Source: Mesorhizobium sp. B1-1-8
Lineage (GTDB): Bacteria > Pseudomonadota > Alphaproteobacteria > Rhizobiales > Rhizobiaceae
Direction: 5' to 3'
Assembly: GCF_006442795.2 (NCBI RefSeq)
Contig: NZ_CP083956.1
Location: 186,001 to 250,000, forward strand
DNA: 64,000 bases
The notes beneath the pieces are model-generated. The model saw nothing but the letters and a program-made list of their open reading frames with translations, did no database searches and was not told the DNA's origin. This document shows positions 9,140 to 19,595 of this stretch, one piece after another (within the stretch, counting starts at the first letter, position 1; each line of letters opens with the position of its first letter). The translations under genes and the position numbers were made by a program.

Positions 9140-11941
9140 ATGGCAAAGATCTCCCTGAAACTCGACGAGCTCATCGACGGCGATGCCTTGCGCCGCGACA
9201 TGACCGCACTGACGGCGGCGAGCACCGGCGACGGCTCCGGCAAGGCCACGCGCATGGCCGTCCTCCATCTGCTCAAAGATCGGCTGGCGGAAGGGCGAAA
9301 GATTGCCGAGGCGATGTTGAAGGAGGACGGCGGCGGCAATGCCTGCGCCGAACGGCTGTCGCATCTGATGGATGAGCTGATCCGGGCGCTTTACGATTTC
9401 GCCGCCGCCCATGTCTACCGGGTCAAGAACCGCTCGGCGGCGGAGCGCATGGCGGTCGTCGCGGTCGGCGGCTATGGGCGCGGCACGCTGGCGCCGGGTT
9501 CCGACATCGACCTGCTTTTCCTGCTCCCCTACAAGCAGACCCCATGGGGCGAGCAGATCGTCGAATACATGCTCTACATGCTGTGGGACATGGGGCTGAA
9601 GGTCGGCCACGCCACCCGCAACATTGACGAATGCTTGCGCCTGTCGCGCACCGACATCACCATCCGCACCTCGATCCTGGAAGCGCGCTTCCTGTGGGGC
9701 GAACGCAAGCTCTATGACGAGCTGCTGACCCGCTTCGACCATGAGGTGGTACGCACCACCGGGCCCGAATATGTGCAGGCCAAGCTTGCCGAGCGCGACG
9801 AGCGCCACGCCAAGGCCGGCGAGAGCCGCTACCTGGTCGAGCCCAACGTCAAGGACGGCAAGGGCGGGTTGCGCGACCTGCAGACGCTGTTCTGGATCGG
9901 TAAGTATTTCTACCGCGTGCGCACCGGCCAGGAACTGGTCGAGAAGGGCGTCTTCACCGAGGCCGAATATCGCGAGTTCCAAAAGGCCGAGGATTTCCTC
10001 TGGGCGGTGCGCTGCCATATGCATTTCCTCACCGGCAAGGCGGAGGAGCGGCTGCATTTCGACATCCAGCGCGAGATCGCCGAGCGGCTGGGCTACACCA
10101 CGCATCCCGGCCTGTCGGCGGTCGAGCGCTTCATGAAGCACTATTTCCTCGTCGCCAAGGACGTCGGCGATCTCACCCGCATCTTCTGCGCCGCGCTCGA
10201 GGAGGAGCAGGCCAAGCATGTGCCCGGCTTCAACCGCATCTTCCTCACCTTCCAACGGCGCAAGAGGAAGCTTGCCGGAACCTCAGACTTCATCGTCGAC
10301 AATCACCGCATCAATGTCGCCGACGACAGCGTGTTCGAACGCGATCCGGTCAACCTGCTCAGACTGTTCTGGTTCGCCGACAAGCACGGGCTGGAATTCC
10401 ACCCCGACGCGCTGAAGCTGCTCACCCGCTCGCTCGGCCTGGTCAACAAATCGCTCAGGCGCGACGAGGAGGCCAACCGGCTGTTCCTCGACATTCTGAC
10501 CTCGGACCGCAACGCCGAGCTCAATCTGCGGCGCATGAACGAGGCCGGGCTGCTCGGCAGGCTGATCCCGGATTTCGGCAAGATCGTCGCCATGATGCAG
10601 TTCTCGATGTATCACCACTACACGGTGGACGAGCACCTGATCCGCTGCATCGGCGTGCTGGCCGAGATCGAGCGCGGCGACGGCCAGAAGGTGCATCCGC
10701 TGTCCCATACGCTGATGCCTGGCTTGAGGAAGAGCCGCGAGGCGCTCTATGTCGCGGTGCTGCTGCACGATATCGCCAAGGGCCGGCCGGAAGACCACTC
10801 GGAGGCCGGGGCCAGGATCGCGCGGCGCATCTGCCCGCATATGGGGCTCTCCGCCGCCGATACCGAGACCGTCGCCTGGCTGGTCGAGAACCACCTCGTG
10901 ATGTCGATGACGGCGCAGACGCGCGACCTCAACGACCGCAAGACGATCGAGGATTTTGCCTCGATCGTGCAATCGGCCGAGCGGCTGAAGCTGCTTTTGA
11001 TCCTCACCGTCTGCGATATCAGGGGCGTCGGGCCGGGCGTCTGGAACGGCTGGAAGGGGCAATTGCTGCGCACGCTCTATTTCGAGACCGAGCTGCTTTT
11101 GACCGGCGGCTTTTCCGAGGTGTCGCGCGCCGAGCGCATTGCAGCGGCACGCGAGCAGCTGGCCGGGGCGCTCGCCGCCTGGCCGGCGAAAGAGCGCAAG
11201 CGCTATGTCGCGCAGCACTACGAAAATTACCTGCTGGCTGTCGACCTGCCCGACCAGCTGCGGCATGCCGAATTCGTCCGTGAGGCGGATGCGGCCGGCA
11301 AGAAGCTCGCCACCATGGTCAAGACGCATGAATTCGAAGCGGTGACCGAGATCACCGTGCTGGCGCAGGACCATCCGCGCCTGCTCTCGGTGATTGCCGG
11401 CGCCTGCGCTGCCGCAGGCGGCAATATCGTCGACGCGCAGATCTTCACCACCTCGGACGGACGCGCGCTGGACTCGATCCTGATCTCGAGGGAATTCGAC
11501 CTTGACGAGGACGAGCGGCGGCGCGCCGAGCGCGTCGGTAAGCTGATCGAGGATGTGCTGTCGGGCAAGAGCTGGCTGCCGGAGATGATCGAGAAGCGCG
11601 CCAAGCCGAAGCGCGGCGCCAAGGCCTTCCGCATCCAGCCTCGGGCCGAGATCCGCAACACGCTGTCTAACCGCTTCTCGGTGATCGAGATCGAGGGCCT
11701 GGACCGGCCGGGCCTGCTTTCCGAGATCACCCGCGCGCTGTCGGATCTGTCGCTCGACATCGCCTCGGCCCACATCACCACGTTCGGCGAAAAGGTGATC
11801 GACACCTTCTACGTCACCGACCTCACCGGCCAGAAAATCGACAGCCCGACACGCATCGCCGCCATCCACAAGCGGCTGATCGATACGCTGGAGGGCAACG
11901 CGTCCGAACGCAACGGAAAGACCAAGGCAGCCGCCGAGTGA
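9140..11941 (+). CDS. glnD: Bifunctional [protein-PII] uridylyltransferase / uridylyl-removing enzyme GlnD
   Basis: GlnD senses glutamine and adds UMP to, or removes it from, the PII proteins, setting nitrogen status. The 933-residue product has an N-terminal nucleotidyltransferase motif ([19 protein letters not shown], near residue 110), an HD phosphohydrolase motif ([12 protein letters not shown], near 543) and two C-terminal ACT domains (about 733-810 and 846-920). The ATG at 9140 ([14 protein letters not shown]) was chosen because it gives the usual rhizobial length; an upstream ATG at 9053 would add 29 unlike residues. murJ follows after 40 bases. In many rhizobia glnD lies next to mutS; here the copper block separates them. 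Confidence 0.96.
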   Translation: MAKISLKLDELIDGDALRRDMTALTAASTGDGSGKATRMAVLHLLKDRLAEGRKIAEAMLKEDGGGNACAERLSHLMDELIRALYDFAAAHVYRVKNRSAAERMAVVAVGGYGRGTLAPGSDIDLLFLLPYKQTPWGEQIVEYMLYMLWDMGLKVGHATRNIDECLRLSRTDITIRTSILEARFLWGERKLYDELLTRFDHEVVRTTGPEYVQAKLAERDERHAKAGESRYLVEPNVKDGKGGLRDLQTLFWIGKYFYRVRTGQELVEKGVFTEAEYREFQKAEDFLWAVRCHMHFLTGKAEERLHFDIQREIAERLGYTTHPGLSAVERFMKHYFLVAKDVGDLTRIFCAALEEEQAKHVPGFNRIFLTFQRRKRKLAGTSDFIVDNHRINVADDSVFERDPVNLLRLFWFADKHGLEFHPDALKLLTRSLGLVNKSLRRDEEANRLFLDILTSDRNAELNLRRMNEAGLLGRLIPDFGKIVAMMQFSMYHHYTVDEHLIRCIGVLAEIERGDGQKVHPLSHTLMPGLRKSREALYVAVLLHDIAKGRPEDHSEAGARIARRICPHMGLSAADTETVAWLVENHLVMSMTAQTRDLNDRKTIEDFASIVQSAERLKLLLILTVCDIRGVGPGVWNGWKGQLLRTLYFETELLLTGGFSEVSRAERIAAAREQLAGALAAWPAKERKRYVAQHYENYLLAVDLPDQLRHAEFVREADAAGKKLATMVKTHEFEAVTEITVLAQDHPRLLSVIAGACAAAGGNIVDAQIFTTSDGRALDSILISREFDLDEDERRRAERVGKLIEDVLSGKSWLPEMIEKRAKPKRGAKAFRIQPRAEIRNTLSNRFSVIEIEGLDRPGLLSEITRALSDLSLDIASAHITTFGEKVIDTFYVTDLTGQKIDSPTRIAAIHKRLIDTLEGNASERNGKTKAAAE

Positions 11942-11981
11942 CCATGCATTTGTCGCAATTTTCGTTGCAGTCGTCCCGCGC

Positions 11982-13589
11982 ATGAGCCTTGTCAAGAAAT
12001 TCGCCACCGTCGCCTCAGGCACGCTGATGAGCCGCGCGCTGGGTTTCGGCCGCGAGATGCTGATGGCGGCCGCTCTCGGCACCGGGCCAGTCGCCGATGC
12101 CTTCAACGCCGCCTTCCAGTTCCCCAACACCTTTCGCCGGCTGTTCGCCGAGGGCGCCTTCAACGCCGCCTTCGTGCCGCTGTTCGCCAAGGAGATCGAG
12201 ACGCACGGCACCGAAGGCGCCAAGCGCTTCTCGGAGGAAGTGTTCGGCGTGCTGTTCTCGGCGCTGCTGGCGCTGACCATCGTCATGGAACTGGCGATGC
12301 CGCTGATCGTGCGCTACCTGGTGGCGCCGGGCTTCGCCGACACGCCGGGCAAGTTCGAGACGACCGTCACGCTGGCGACGATCATGTTCCCCTACCTCAT
12401 CTGCATGTCGCTCGGCGCCATGATGGCCGGCATGCTGAATTCGCTGCGCCGCTATTTCGCCGCGTCCGTCGCGCCGGTGTTCCTCAACATCATCCTGATC
12501 GGCGTGCTGGCCTATGCCTGGTATCACGGGCTGGATGCCCGCGCCGTCGGCTTCGGCCTCTCCTGGGGCGTGCTTGCGGCCGGGCTGGTGCAGCTCGCCA
12601 TCGTCTGGGTGGCGGTGCGCAACGCCGGCATCTCGATCGGTTTTCGACGGCCGAAGATGACGCCATCGGTCAAGCGGCTCCTGATCCTGGCGCTGCCGGC
12701 GGCGATCACCGGCGGCATCACCCAGATCAACCAGCTGATCGGCACGGCGATCGCGTCGGCGCAGGACAGCGCCGTGTCCTCGCTCGCCTATGCCGACCGC
12801 GTCTACCAGCTGCCGCTCGGCGTCGTCGGCGTGGCGGTGGCGATCGTGCTGTTGCCGGAACTGTCGCGGGCGCTGAAATCGGGCAATCTGATCGAGGCCG
12901 CCAATCTGCAGAACCGCTCGGTAGAGTTCACTTTGTTCATGACGCTGCCGGCGGCGGCGGCGCTCTGGGTCATGTCGGAGCCGATCGTGCGGCTGGTCTA
13001 CGAGCGCGGCGCCTTCGCCGCCAACCATTCGACACCGGTGGTGGCGGCGATCCTGGCGATCTTCGGCCTCGGCCTGCCGGCCTTCGTGCTGATCAAAGCC
13101 TTCACGCCCGGCTATTTCGCGCGCGAGGACACGCGCACGCCAATGATCTTCGCCGCCATCTCGGTCGGCGTGAACGTCGCCACCGCGCTGACGCTGTTTC
13201 CGTCGATGGGCGCGCCGGGCATCGCGGTGGCGTCCGCGGTCGCTGGCTGGGTCAACGCGATGATGCTGCTCGCCGTGCTGATCCGGCGCGGCCATTGGGG
13301 CCGCGACATACCATTGCTCAAGCGCATTCCCAGGCTGGTGCTGTCGGCGGCGATCATGGCAACGGCACTCTATTTCGCCGAGCACTATTTCGCCGTCAGG
13401 CTCGGACCCGGCTCGCCGCTGGTCATCAAGGCGACGACGCTGCTGGCGCTGGTTGCCGGCGGGGCGGCGCTCTATTTCATCGCCGCCTTCGCCACCGGCG
13501 GCGCCGATTTCGGCATGATCCGCAGGAACGTGAAGCGGGGCTCGGCGAAATCTGCGTCGCGGGAATCGAATACCGGCCTGGACGAATAA
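11982..13589 (+). CDS. murJ: Lipid II flippase MurJ (MviN)
   Basis: This is a polytopic inner-membrane protein of 535 residues and the MOP superfamily, which moves lipid II across the membrane for peptidoglycan synthesis. The N-terminus (GTLMSRALGFGREMLMAAALG) has the conserved MurJ arginines, and FRRLFAEGAFNAAFVP is a family signature. About 14 hydrophobic segments follow, and the C-terminus is short and basic. It lies 40 bases after glnD on the same strand and upstream of trpS, a common rhizobial order. No strong ribosome-binding site is visible at the chosen ATG, so coupling to glnD transcription is likely. Confidence 0.94.
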   Translation: MSLVKKFATVASGTLMSRALGFGREMLMAAALGTGPVADAFNAAFQFPNTFRRLFAEGAFNAAFVPLFAKEIETHGTEGAKRFSEEVFGVLFSALLALTIVMELAMPLIVRYLVAPGFADTPGKFETTVTLATIMFPYLICMSLGAMMAGMLNSLRRYFAASVAPVFLNIILIGVLAYAWYHGLDARAVGFGLSWGVLAAGLVQLAIVWVAVRNAGISIGFRRPKMTPSVKRLLILALPAAITGGITQINQLIGTAIASAQDSAVSSLAYADRVYQLPLGVVGVAVAIVLLPELSRALKSGNLIEAANLQNRSVEFTLFMTLPAAAALWVMSEPIVRLVYERGAFAANHSTPVVAAILAIFGLGLPAFVLIKAFTPGYFAREDTRTPMIFAAISVGVNVATALTLFPSMGAPGIAVASAVAGWVNAMMLLAVLIRRGHWGRDIPLLKRIPRLVLSAAIMATALYFAEHYFAVRLGPGSPLVIKATTLLALVAGGAALYFIAAFATGGADFGMIRRNVKRGSAKSASRESNTGLDE

Positions 13590-13697
13590 TTCGAGCTGGC
13601 TTGCAGCAACACCGGTATTGATCCCGCAAACACCTTCGTCCATAAGCGCGCCGTCGAAAGACTTTCGCCACTCGCGGTTCCCAGCCGCATGATTGGG

Positions 13698-13724
13698 TTC
13701 CAAAAAGTCTGCAATTTTTTGGAA
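13698..13724. repeat. AT-rich inverted repeat upstream of trpS
   Basis: TTCCAAAAA (13698-13706) pairs perfectly with TTTTTGGAA (13716-13724) around a 9-base loop in the murJ-trpS gap. The stem is AT-rich and ends in T-runs on either strand. It could be a weak terminator after murJ or a copy of an intergenic palindrome. No leader peptide with tryptophan codons was found, so trp attenuation is not supported. Confidence 0.45.
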
Positions 13725-13762
13725 TCATGCCTAGACGGCCCTCCACAAGCCAAGAGGAAACC

Positions 13763-14830
13763 ATGTCCGCCTTCAAGCCACTCGTCTTTTCGGGCGTCCA
13801 GCCGACCGGCAATCTGCACCTCGGCAATTATCTCGGCGCCATCAAGAAATTCGTCGCCTTGCAGGAGACGTCAGACTGCATCTATTGCGTAGTCGACCTG
13901 CATTCGCTGACGGCGCAGCTTGTCTACCAGGACCTTGCCGACCAGACGCGTTCGATTACCGCAGCCTTCCTCGCCTCCGGCATCGATCCGAAGAAGCACA
14001 TCGTCTTCAACCAGTCGCGGGTCATGCAGCACGCCGAGCTTGCCTGGATCTTCAATTGCGTGGCGCGCATCGGCTGGATGAACAAGATGACGCAGTTCAA
14101 GGACAAGGCCGGCAAGGACCGCGAGAACGCCTCTCTCGGCCTGCTCGCCTATCCCAGCCTGATGGCGGCCGACATCCTGCTCTACCGCGCCACCCATGTG
14201 CCTGTCGGCGAGGACCAGAAGCAGCATCTGGAGCTCACCCGCGACATCGCCCAAAAATTCAACAACGATTTTTCCGAGCGCATTGCGGCGCTCGGTGTCG
14301 GCGTCGAAATGCAGGTAGGCGAGGAGACCGTCAACGGCTATTTCCCCATCACCGAACCGGTCATCGGCGGCCCGGCGGCGCGCATCATGAGCTTGCGCGA
14401 CGGCTCGAAGAAGATGTCGAAGTCGGACCCGTCGGACCTGTCGCGCATCAATTTGACCGACGATGCCGACACCATCTCGAAGAAGATCCGCAAGGCCAAG
14501 ACCGATCCCGAGGCCTTGCCGAGCGAGGTCGACGGGCTGGAAAGCCGGCCGGAAGCGGAAAACCTGGTCGGTATCTATGCCGGGCTGGCCGATGTCTCGA
14601 AGCAAGACGTGCTGAAGGAGTTCGGCGGCCAGCAGTTTTCCGTGTTCAAGCCGGCGCTCGCCGACCTTGCGGTGGAAAAGCTGGCGCCGATCGCCGGCGA
14701 GATGCGCCGCATCGAAGGCGACCGCGCCTATGTCGACGCCGTGCTCAAGGACGGCGGCGACCGCGCCCGTACGTTGGCCGAAGCGACGATGAGGACGGTG
14801 CGCGACATCATCGGCCTGCTGCAGGACTGA
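13763..14830 (+). CDS. trpS: Tryptophan--tRNA ligase
   Basis: This class I aminoacyl-tRNA synthetase charges tRNA-Trp. The product has 355 residues, within the family range. It shows the HIGH-type motif in [16 protein letters not shown] near residue 15, KMSKS near residue 217, and typical segments such as [29 protein letters not shown]. The ATG at 13763 was chosen because an AAGAGGAA sequence lies just upstream; an earlier ATG in frame would add 12 unrelated residues. It follows murJ after 173 bases and precedes a universal stress protein gene. Confidence 0.96.
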   Translation: MSAFKPLVFSGVQPTGNLHLGNYLGAIKKFVALQETSDCIYCVVDLHSLTAQLVYQDLADQTRSITAAFLASGIDPKKHIVFNQSRVMQHAELAWIFNCVARIGWMNKMTQFKDKAGKDRENASLGLLAYPSLMAADILLYRATHVPVGEDQKQHLELTRDIAQKFNNDFSERIAALGVGVEMQVGEETVNGYFPITEPVIGGPAARIMSLRDGSKKMSKSDPSDLSRINLTDDADTISKKIRKAKTDPEALPSEVDGLESRPEAENLVGIYAGLADVSKQDVLKEFGGQQFSVFKPALADLAVEKLAPIAGEMRRIEGDRAYVDAVLKDGGDRARTLAEATMRTVRDIIGLLQD

Positions 14831-14944
14831 GCGAGCCAACTTCGTGGACCAGTTCGTGGACCAGCAGCGCCGCACCGGACGGCGGCTTGCCGCCGACCCG
14901 TGGCGGTGGCAGATTGCGCCCGAATTGATACCGAGCAGATAGAC

Positions 14945-15436
14945 ATGGTTTCCAAACGCCTCAGCCGCGAAGCCGGGCATCGCCGAAAATTCCTGGCGAT
15001 CATCGATGACACGCCCGAATGCGAACGCGCCGTCGCCTACGCCTCGAAGCGGGCGCAAAGCACCAGCGGCGTGCTGGTGCTGCTCTATGTCATCGAGCCC
15101 GACGATTTCCAGCACTGGCTGGGTGTCGAAAAGATCATGCGCGAGGAAGCGACGGCGACCGCGCGCGCCGCGCTCGACAGCTACGCCAACAAGGTGCGCC
15201 AGAAGGTCGGCATCGAACCGGAGCTGGTGGTGCGCGAAGGCAAGCCGACCGAGGAGATCCACAAGCTGATCGAGGAAGACCAGGACATCGCCATCCTGGT
15301 GCTAGCGGCCGGGGCCGGCAAGGAAGGTCCGGGGCCGCTGGTCGGCGCCGTGGCCGGCAAGGGCGCCGCCTTCCCCATTCCGGTCACCGTGGTGCCGCAG
15401 AATCTGTCGGACGAGGAGATCGAGAGCCTGGCCTGA
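14945..15436 (+). CDS. Universal stress protein (UspA family)
   Basis: This is a 163-residue cytoplasmic protein with a single Usp domain. It begins with the strand RRKFLAIIDDTPECERAVAYA and ends with the nucleotide-binding pattern LVLAAGAGKEGPGPLVGAV...FPIPVTVVP, so it is likely of the ATP-binding type. Such proteins respond to starvation, oxidative or redox stress, and no more specific role can be read. The ATG at 14945 (MVSKRLSREAG) fits the family N-terminus. It lies 114 bases after trpS; that gap holds a 12-base tandem duplication at 14841-14864. Confidence 0.88.
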   Translation: MVSKRLSREAGHRRKFLAIIDDTPECERAVAYASKRAQSTSGVLVLLYVIEPDDFQHWLGVEKIMREEATATARAALDSYANKVRQKVGIEPELVVREGKPTEEIHKLIEEDQDIAILVLAAGAGKEGPGPLVGAVAGKGAAFPIPVTVVPQNLSDEEIESLA

Positions 15437-15575
15437 CGCAGCCCAGGTCTCGAGACAGGCAACCGCTTTCCCAGCGACATATCGGCGCAACCACGTTCGT
15501 GTCATGGCCCCTTGGCCTGTCTTTGCAGCGCGCCATTTTGGAATCGTCACGCAGATGACATTCCATGGAGGGCCG

Positions 15576-17900
15576 ATGGCCAAATCGAAGCGCGGGGCAA
15601 GCCGAAGCAGAAAGTCGACACATCAAAGCGAGGCAGCCGGACCATCGGTACAGCCCCGCTCGCAAGCAGCACGATCGCAGGAAAGAGCAAGGCAGACGCC
15701 TCATGCGCAGCAGGAGCGCAAGCGCCGCGTGCTCGCCAAGGGCCATCCGGCCATCGTGGACAGCATTGCCGGAGCGGTTACCGTCAAGAATCTCGATCTT
15801 TATTATGTCGTCGCTTCCGACGCTCAGATCCCGCTGAAAGGCGGGCACGGCTTCGGGCTGTATTTCCACGACTGCCGCTTCCTCGGCGGCTATGAGATGA
15901 CATTGGGCGGCTTGCCCCCGATCGTGCTGGCCTCGACCGCGCAAAAGGGTTACGCCGCGCTTTTCGAATTGGCCAATCCCGACCTCCATTGCGACGGAGG
16001 GCGACTGATCCCCAAGGACGAGCTCGGCATCCGCTGGGAGCGCATCCTCGATGCGGGACAAACATGCGTGCGGGAGGTCCTGACCATCCAGAATTTCGGC
16101 AACGAGCCGCATGGCTTTCCGCTGGCCCTGCATTTCGGCGCCGGTTTCGAGGATATTTTCAATGTGCGCGGGTTGGTGCCGAGGTACCCCGGCAGGTCCG
16201 AGCGGCCCGCCTGGCGGGAGGGCAGGCTGCACTTTGTGTATCACGGCGCCGACCAGGTTCGCAGAACGGCGACAATCGTCTTCTCGCCGACGCCCGATGC
16301 GATGCACAAGACGGCGGCCGAGTTCCGGCTCGATGTGCCGTCGGGCGAAAAGCGCATCATCGCAATCACCATAGAACTGAGGGAACTGCCCGAAGAGCCT
16401 GAGCCCGAGCAGTCGAGCCAACACCCGGCGGCGTTTGCTCTCGGCAGCCTTGCCGGGAAGGTTCAGTCAGACACCGAAGATTGGCTGGAGCAACATACGA
16501 AATTCGACAGCGACAGCCTGCTGCTTAACAGCATCATGGACCGCTCGCTGCGCGACCTCGCAGTGCTCAGATCCGATCTCGGCAACAGGGAGTATTTTGC
16601 CGCCGGCGTGCCGTGGTTCGTTGCCCTCTTCGGGCGCGACAGCCTGATCGTCGCGCTCGAGATGCTCGCCTTTCAGCCGGAGATCACCGCCGAGACGCTG
16701 CGCCTCCTTGCCAGTTACCAGGGACTGCGAACGGATCGATGGCGAGAGGAACAGCCCGGCAAGATCCTGCATGAGCTGCGCGTCGGCGAGCTCGCCCGTG
16801 CAGGCGATGTCCCGCATGCCAGGTTCTACTGCACGGTCGACGCGACCCCGCTTTTCCTGCTGCTTCTCGGCCGCCATGCGACATGGACAGGCGACCTTGC
16901 GCTCTTCCGCGAACTGCAGGAGCCCGTGGAACGGGCCTTGGGCTGGATCGCAAAGGCCGGAGACAATCACGGCGGAGGCTATCTCAAATATCGCACCATA
17001 TCGGAGAGCGGCCTTATCAATCAGGGATGGAAGGACTCCGCCGGTGCGATCGTCAGGACTGACGGCGGCATCGCCAGGCCGCCGATCGCGCTTGTCGAGG
17101 TGCAAGGCTATGTCTTTGCCGCCAAACACGCGATCGCCGACCTCTACGAACGCACGGGAAAGCGCGATCGCGCCAGGCAGCTTCGCGAAGAGGCCGAAAG
17201 GCTTCGCACGCGGTTCAACCGCGACTTCTGGTGCGAGGACCAAGGTATCTTTGCCCTTGCGCTCGAAGCGCGAAGGCGCCCGCTCGGGGTCGTTTCCTCA
17301 AATCCCGGGCAGGCGTTGTGGACCGGTATCGCGGACAAGGACAAGGGCCGCCGGTCGGCTCGGCGGCTGATGCAGGACGACATGTTCAGCGGCTGGGGCG
17401 TGCGCACGCTTTCGACCGCCGAGCGGCGTTACAATCCCGTCGGATATCATCTCGGAACCGTCTGGCCGCACGACAACGCATTGCTGGCAGCCGGTTGCCG
17501 ACAGTATGGCGAGGACGACGCCGCGCTGCGGATCTTCACTGCCATCGCCGAGGCGGCGATGCACTTCCGCCACCATCGGCTGCCCGAGGCGATGGCGGGG
17601 TTTCCACGCAAGGATTTTCAGGTGCCGGTGCACTATCCCGTGGCCTGCCACCCGCAGGCTTGGGCGGCGGGGGCAGTGCCGTTCCTGGTGACCACCTGCC
17701 TCGGCCTGGAGCCCGATGCCTTTGCCGGCAAGCTTCGGATCGTGCGGCCGCGGCTGCCCGATTTCGTCAATCGCATCGAGCTTCGCGGGCTGCGGGTCGG
17801 CGGCGGATCTGCCGATCTCGAATTCAGGCGGACGGCCGACGGAGCCGAGGTGAACATCCAGAAGACGAGTGGACAACTCAGCGTCGAAATCGGAGGATGA
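15576..17900 (+). CDS. Amylo-alpha-1,6-glucosidase / glycogen debranching enzyme family protein
   Basis: The product has 774 residues. A basic, disordered N-terminus is followed by a glycogen-debranching-enzyme N-terminal beta domain (about residues 55-270) and an alpha/alpha-barrel glucosidase domain. The barrel shows GRDSLIVALEML, VSSNPGQALWTGI and NPVGYHLGTVWPHDNALLAAG. Proteins of this type are annotated as amylo-alpha-1,6-glucosidases, and in rhizobia some affect glucan metabolism, but the true substrate is not known here. The ATG at 15576 was picked because GGAGG lies just upstream. It stands alone between the stress protein and nfu genes. Confidence 0.85.
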   Translation: MAKSKRGASRSRKSTHQSEAAGPSVQPRSQAARSQERARQTPHAQQERKRRVLAKGHPAIVDSIAGAVTVKNLDLYYVVASDAQIPLKGGHGFGLYFHDCRFLGGYEMTLGGLPPIVLASTAQKGYAALFELANPDLHCDGGRLIPKDELGIRWERILDAGQTCVREVLTIQNFGNEPHGFPLALHFGAGFEDIFNVRGLVPRYPGRSERPAWREGRLHFVYHGADQVRRTATIVFSPTPDAMHKTAAEFRLDVPSGEKRIIAITIELRELPEEPEPEQSSQHPAAFALGSLAGKVQSDTEDWLEQHTKFDSDSLLLNSIMDRSLRDLAVLRSDLGNREYFAAGVPWFVALFGRDSLIVALEMLAFQPEITAETLRLLASYQGLRTDRWREEQPGKILHELRVGELARAGDVPHARFYCTVDATPLFLLLLGRHATWTGDLALFRELQEPVERALGWIAKAGDNHGGGYLKYRTISESGLINQGWKDSAGAIVRTDGGIARPPIALVEVQGYVFAAKHAIADLYERTGKRDRARQLREEAERLRTRFNRDFWCEDQGIFALALEARRRPLGVVSSNPGQALWTGIADKDKGRRSARRLMQDDMFSGWGVRTLSTAERRYNPVGYHLGTVWPHDNALLAAGCRQYGEDDAALRIFTAIAEAAMHFRHHRLPEAMAGFPRKDFQVPVHYPVACHPQAWAAGAVPFLVTTCLGLEPDAFAGKLRIVRPRLPDFVNRIELRGLRVGGGSADLEFRRTADGAEVNIQKTSGQLSVEIGG

Positions 17901-18046
17901 ACTGGCCGCGGTCGAAGCGCTCCGACCGGGCAAAGACATTCCGCCAGCCAGCCATCCGGGCGATGCGTTTCGCTTGAATGTCCAGCCGACAAAGCCTATT
18001 TAGAATTATTCCAAACTGTACGCCCTTGCGGGCATGGAGCCAGCCC

Positions 18047-18616
18047 ATGTTCATCCAGACCGAATCGACGCCAAACCCGGCGACGCTGAAGTTCCTGCCC
18101 GGCAGGGAGGTGCTTCGCGAAGGCACCGCCGACTTCCGCAACGCCGAAGCGGCCGCTCAGGCCTCGCCGCTGGCCGGCCGACTGTTCGATATCCCCGGCG
18201 TCACCGGCGTCTTTTTCGGCTACGATTTCATCACCGTCACCAAGGACGGCCCCGACTGGCAGCATCTGAAGCCGGCCATCCTCGGCGCCATCATGGAACA
18301 TTTCATGTCGGGCACGCCCGTCATGGCGTCGAGCGGGCCTGCGGCCGAGACCAGCCAGACCGGCGAATTCTATGACAAGGCCGATGAGGAGCTGGTGCTG
18401 ACCATCAAGGAGCTGCTCGACACGCGCGTGCGTCCGGCGGTCGCCCAGGACGGCGGCGACATCACCTTCCGCGGCTTCGAGAACGGCACCGTGTTCCTGC
18501 ACATGAAGGGCGCCTGCGCCGGCTGCCCGTCGTCGACGGCGACGCTGAAGCACGGCATCCAGAACCTGCTTCGTCATTTCGTGCCTGAAGTACAGCACGT
18601 CGAACAGGTCGCCTGA
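18047..18616 (+). CDS. NifU-like Fe-S cluster carrier (Nfu type)
   Basis: This 189-residue protein has an N-terminal Nfu domain (MFIQTESTPNPATLKFLPG) and a C-terminal NifU-like domain with the cluster-binding CAGC at residues 157-160. The architecture is that of alphaproteobacterial and mitochondrial NFU1 proteins, which deliver 4Fe-4S clusters to targets such as lipoyl synthase and aconitase. It is not the nitrogenase NifU, as the IscU-like domain is absent. The ATG at 18047 gives the canonical N-terminus. A clear hairpin terminator follows at 18656. Confidence 0.92.
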   Translation: MFIQTESTPNPATLKFLPGREVLREGTADFRNAEAAAQASPLAGRLFDIPGVTGVFFGYDFITVTKDGPDWQHLKPAILGAIMEHFMSGTPVMASSGPAAETSQTGEFYDKADEELVLTIKELLDTRVRPAVAQDGGDITFRGFENGTVFLHMKGACAGCPSSTATLKHGIQNLLRHFVPEVQHVEQVA

Positions 18617-18655
18617 TCTTTTCGCGGCGCGCCGCGACCATGTTCGCCACAACAA

Positions 18656-18682
18656 AAAACCGGGCCCCAACAGCCCGGTTTT
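18656..18682. terminator. Bidirectional intrinsic terminator between nfu and the L,D-transpeptidase gene
   Basis: A perfect 10-base stem, AAAACCGGGC (18656-18665) and GCCCGGTTTT (18673-18682), encloses a 7-base loop. It is flanked by A-runs on one side and T-runs on the other. It lies between two convergent genes, so it can end transcription from both sides. Confidence 0.85.
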
Positions 18683-18750
18683 CTGTTCTGGACGTCTTGT
18701 TGTTGCCTAGACGGTCCGCTTGCGAAAGCTTTTGCCTTCGGTCTTCGTGA

Positions 18751-19368
18751 TCACAACACGATGACCTTGGCGCCGACCGAGGTGCGGTCGTAGAGATCGA
18801 TAATGTCCTGGTTCATCAGCCGGATGCAGCCCGACGACATCGCCTTGCCGATTGAATTCCATTCCGGGCTGCCATGCAGGCGATAACCCATGTCGCCGCC
18901 CTTGTTGAACAGATACATGGCGCGTGCGCCGAGCGGGTTCATCAGGCCCGGCTCCATGCCGCCGGCGAATTTGGCGAGCTCGGGCTGGCGCCTGATCATC
19001 TGCGAGGGCGGCGTCCAGGTCGGCCATTCGCGCTTCAGCGCGATATGGGCGGTGCCGTGCCACTCGAACCCTTCGCGGCCGACGCCGATGCCGTAGCGCA
19101 TCGCCATGCCGTCACCCTCGACGAAGTAGAGGAACTTGTTCTGGGTATCGACGATGATAGTGCCCGGCTTCTCCGGGGAGTCGTACCGCACTTCCTGCCG
19201 GTGATACTTTAGGGGCACCTTCTCTATCGGGATGCGCGGCAGCTGATAGCCGGCATCGGTCATCGCGCCATAGTTGTTGGTGAACAATTGCCCGCCGATG
19301 GTGCTGCAGCCGCTGATCGCCGTCGATAACGCAAGAGCAGCGACGATTGCAAATGACTTCACGCGCAT
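18751..19368 (-). CDS. L,D-transpeptidase (YkuD domain) lipoprotein
   Basis: This cell-envelope enzyme forms or remodels 3-3 peptidoglycan cross-links or attaches proteins to peptidoglycan. The 205-residue product has a lipoprotein signal (FAIVAALALSTAISGC, with lipidation expected at the Cys). The YkuD catalytic motif is HGSPEWNSIGKAMSSGCIR, with the nucleophile at Cys181 and the conserved His about 17 residues before it. It is convergent with nfu and shares the terminator at 18656, and is divergent from cueR. Confidence 0.92.
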   Translation of the reverse strand: MRVKSFAIVAALALSTAISGCSTIGGQLFTNNYGAMTDAGYQLPRIPIEKVPLKYHRQEVRYDSPEKPGTIIVDTQNKFLYFVEGDGMAMRYGIGVGREGFEWHGTAHIALKREWPTWTPPSQMIRRQPELAKFAGGMEPGLMNPLGARAMYLFNKGGDMGYRLHGSPEWNSIGKAMSSGCIRLMNQDIIDLYDRTSVGAKVIVL

Positions 19369-19447
19369 GAATAGGTCCGCTGCCCTGCCTGAATATCAGC
19401 GGCACGAGTCGGCCGCTTTGTTGCCTACATTCATGCTGGCAATTCTT

Positions 19448-19476
19448 TTGCTTGCCAAGCAGGTACTGCCTATATG
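19448..19476 (+). promoter_or_regulatory. Possible sigma-70 promoter of cueR
   Basis: TTGCTT (19448-19453) and TATATG (19471-19476) are spaced by 17 bases and point toward cueR, whose start lies 119 bases downstream. No CueR-type palindrome was seen here, so the regulator may be expressed constitutively. The assignment rests only on box similarity and spacing. Confidence 0.35.
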
Positions 19477-19595
19477 CGAGGTTCTACCTGCCGGTAAGCA
19501 CGCAACTGCGACATTTCGGCAACAGGCCCTACAGGATTGTGAAACAAAATCAATGGGGCCTGCCCGAAGCACCGCTGAAGACAAAGGAGAGCGCC

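Noticed and set aside
10283..12286. 667-codon leftward frame opposite glnD
   Set aside because: Antisense shadow of a well-conserved gene; no family-like sequence and no ribosome-binding site.
12015..13703. 562-codon leftward frame opposite murJ
   Set aside because: Composition is almost only Arg, His, Gln, Gly and Asp, as expected for the complement of membrane-protein codons.
13698..13762. trpS attenuator
   Set aside because: The hairpin is AT-rich and there is no leader peptide with tandem Trp codons, so attenuation is not supported.
14841..14864. Tandem duplication TTCGTGGACCAG x2 between trpS and the stress-protein gene
   Set aside because: Only two short units; likely simple slippage and no sign of function.
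13871..15262. 463-codon leftward frame opposite trpS and the stress-protein gene
   Set aside because: Antisense to two clear genes and without motifs.
18047..18616. Nitrogen-fixation nifU
   Set aside because: It lacks the IscU-like scaffold domain and no nif genes are nearby; the domain order is that of housekeeping Nfu proteins.
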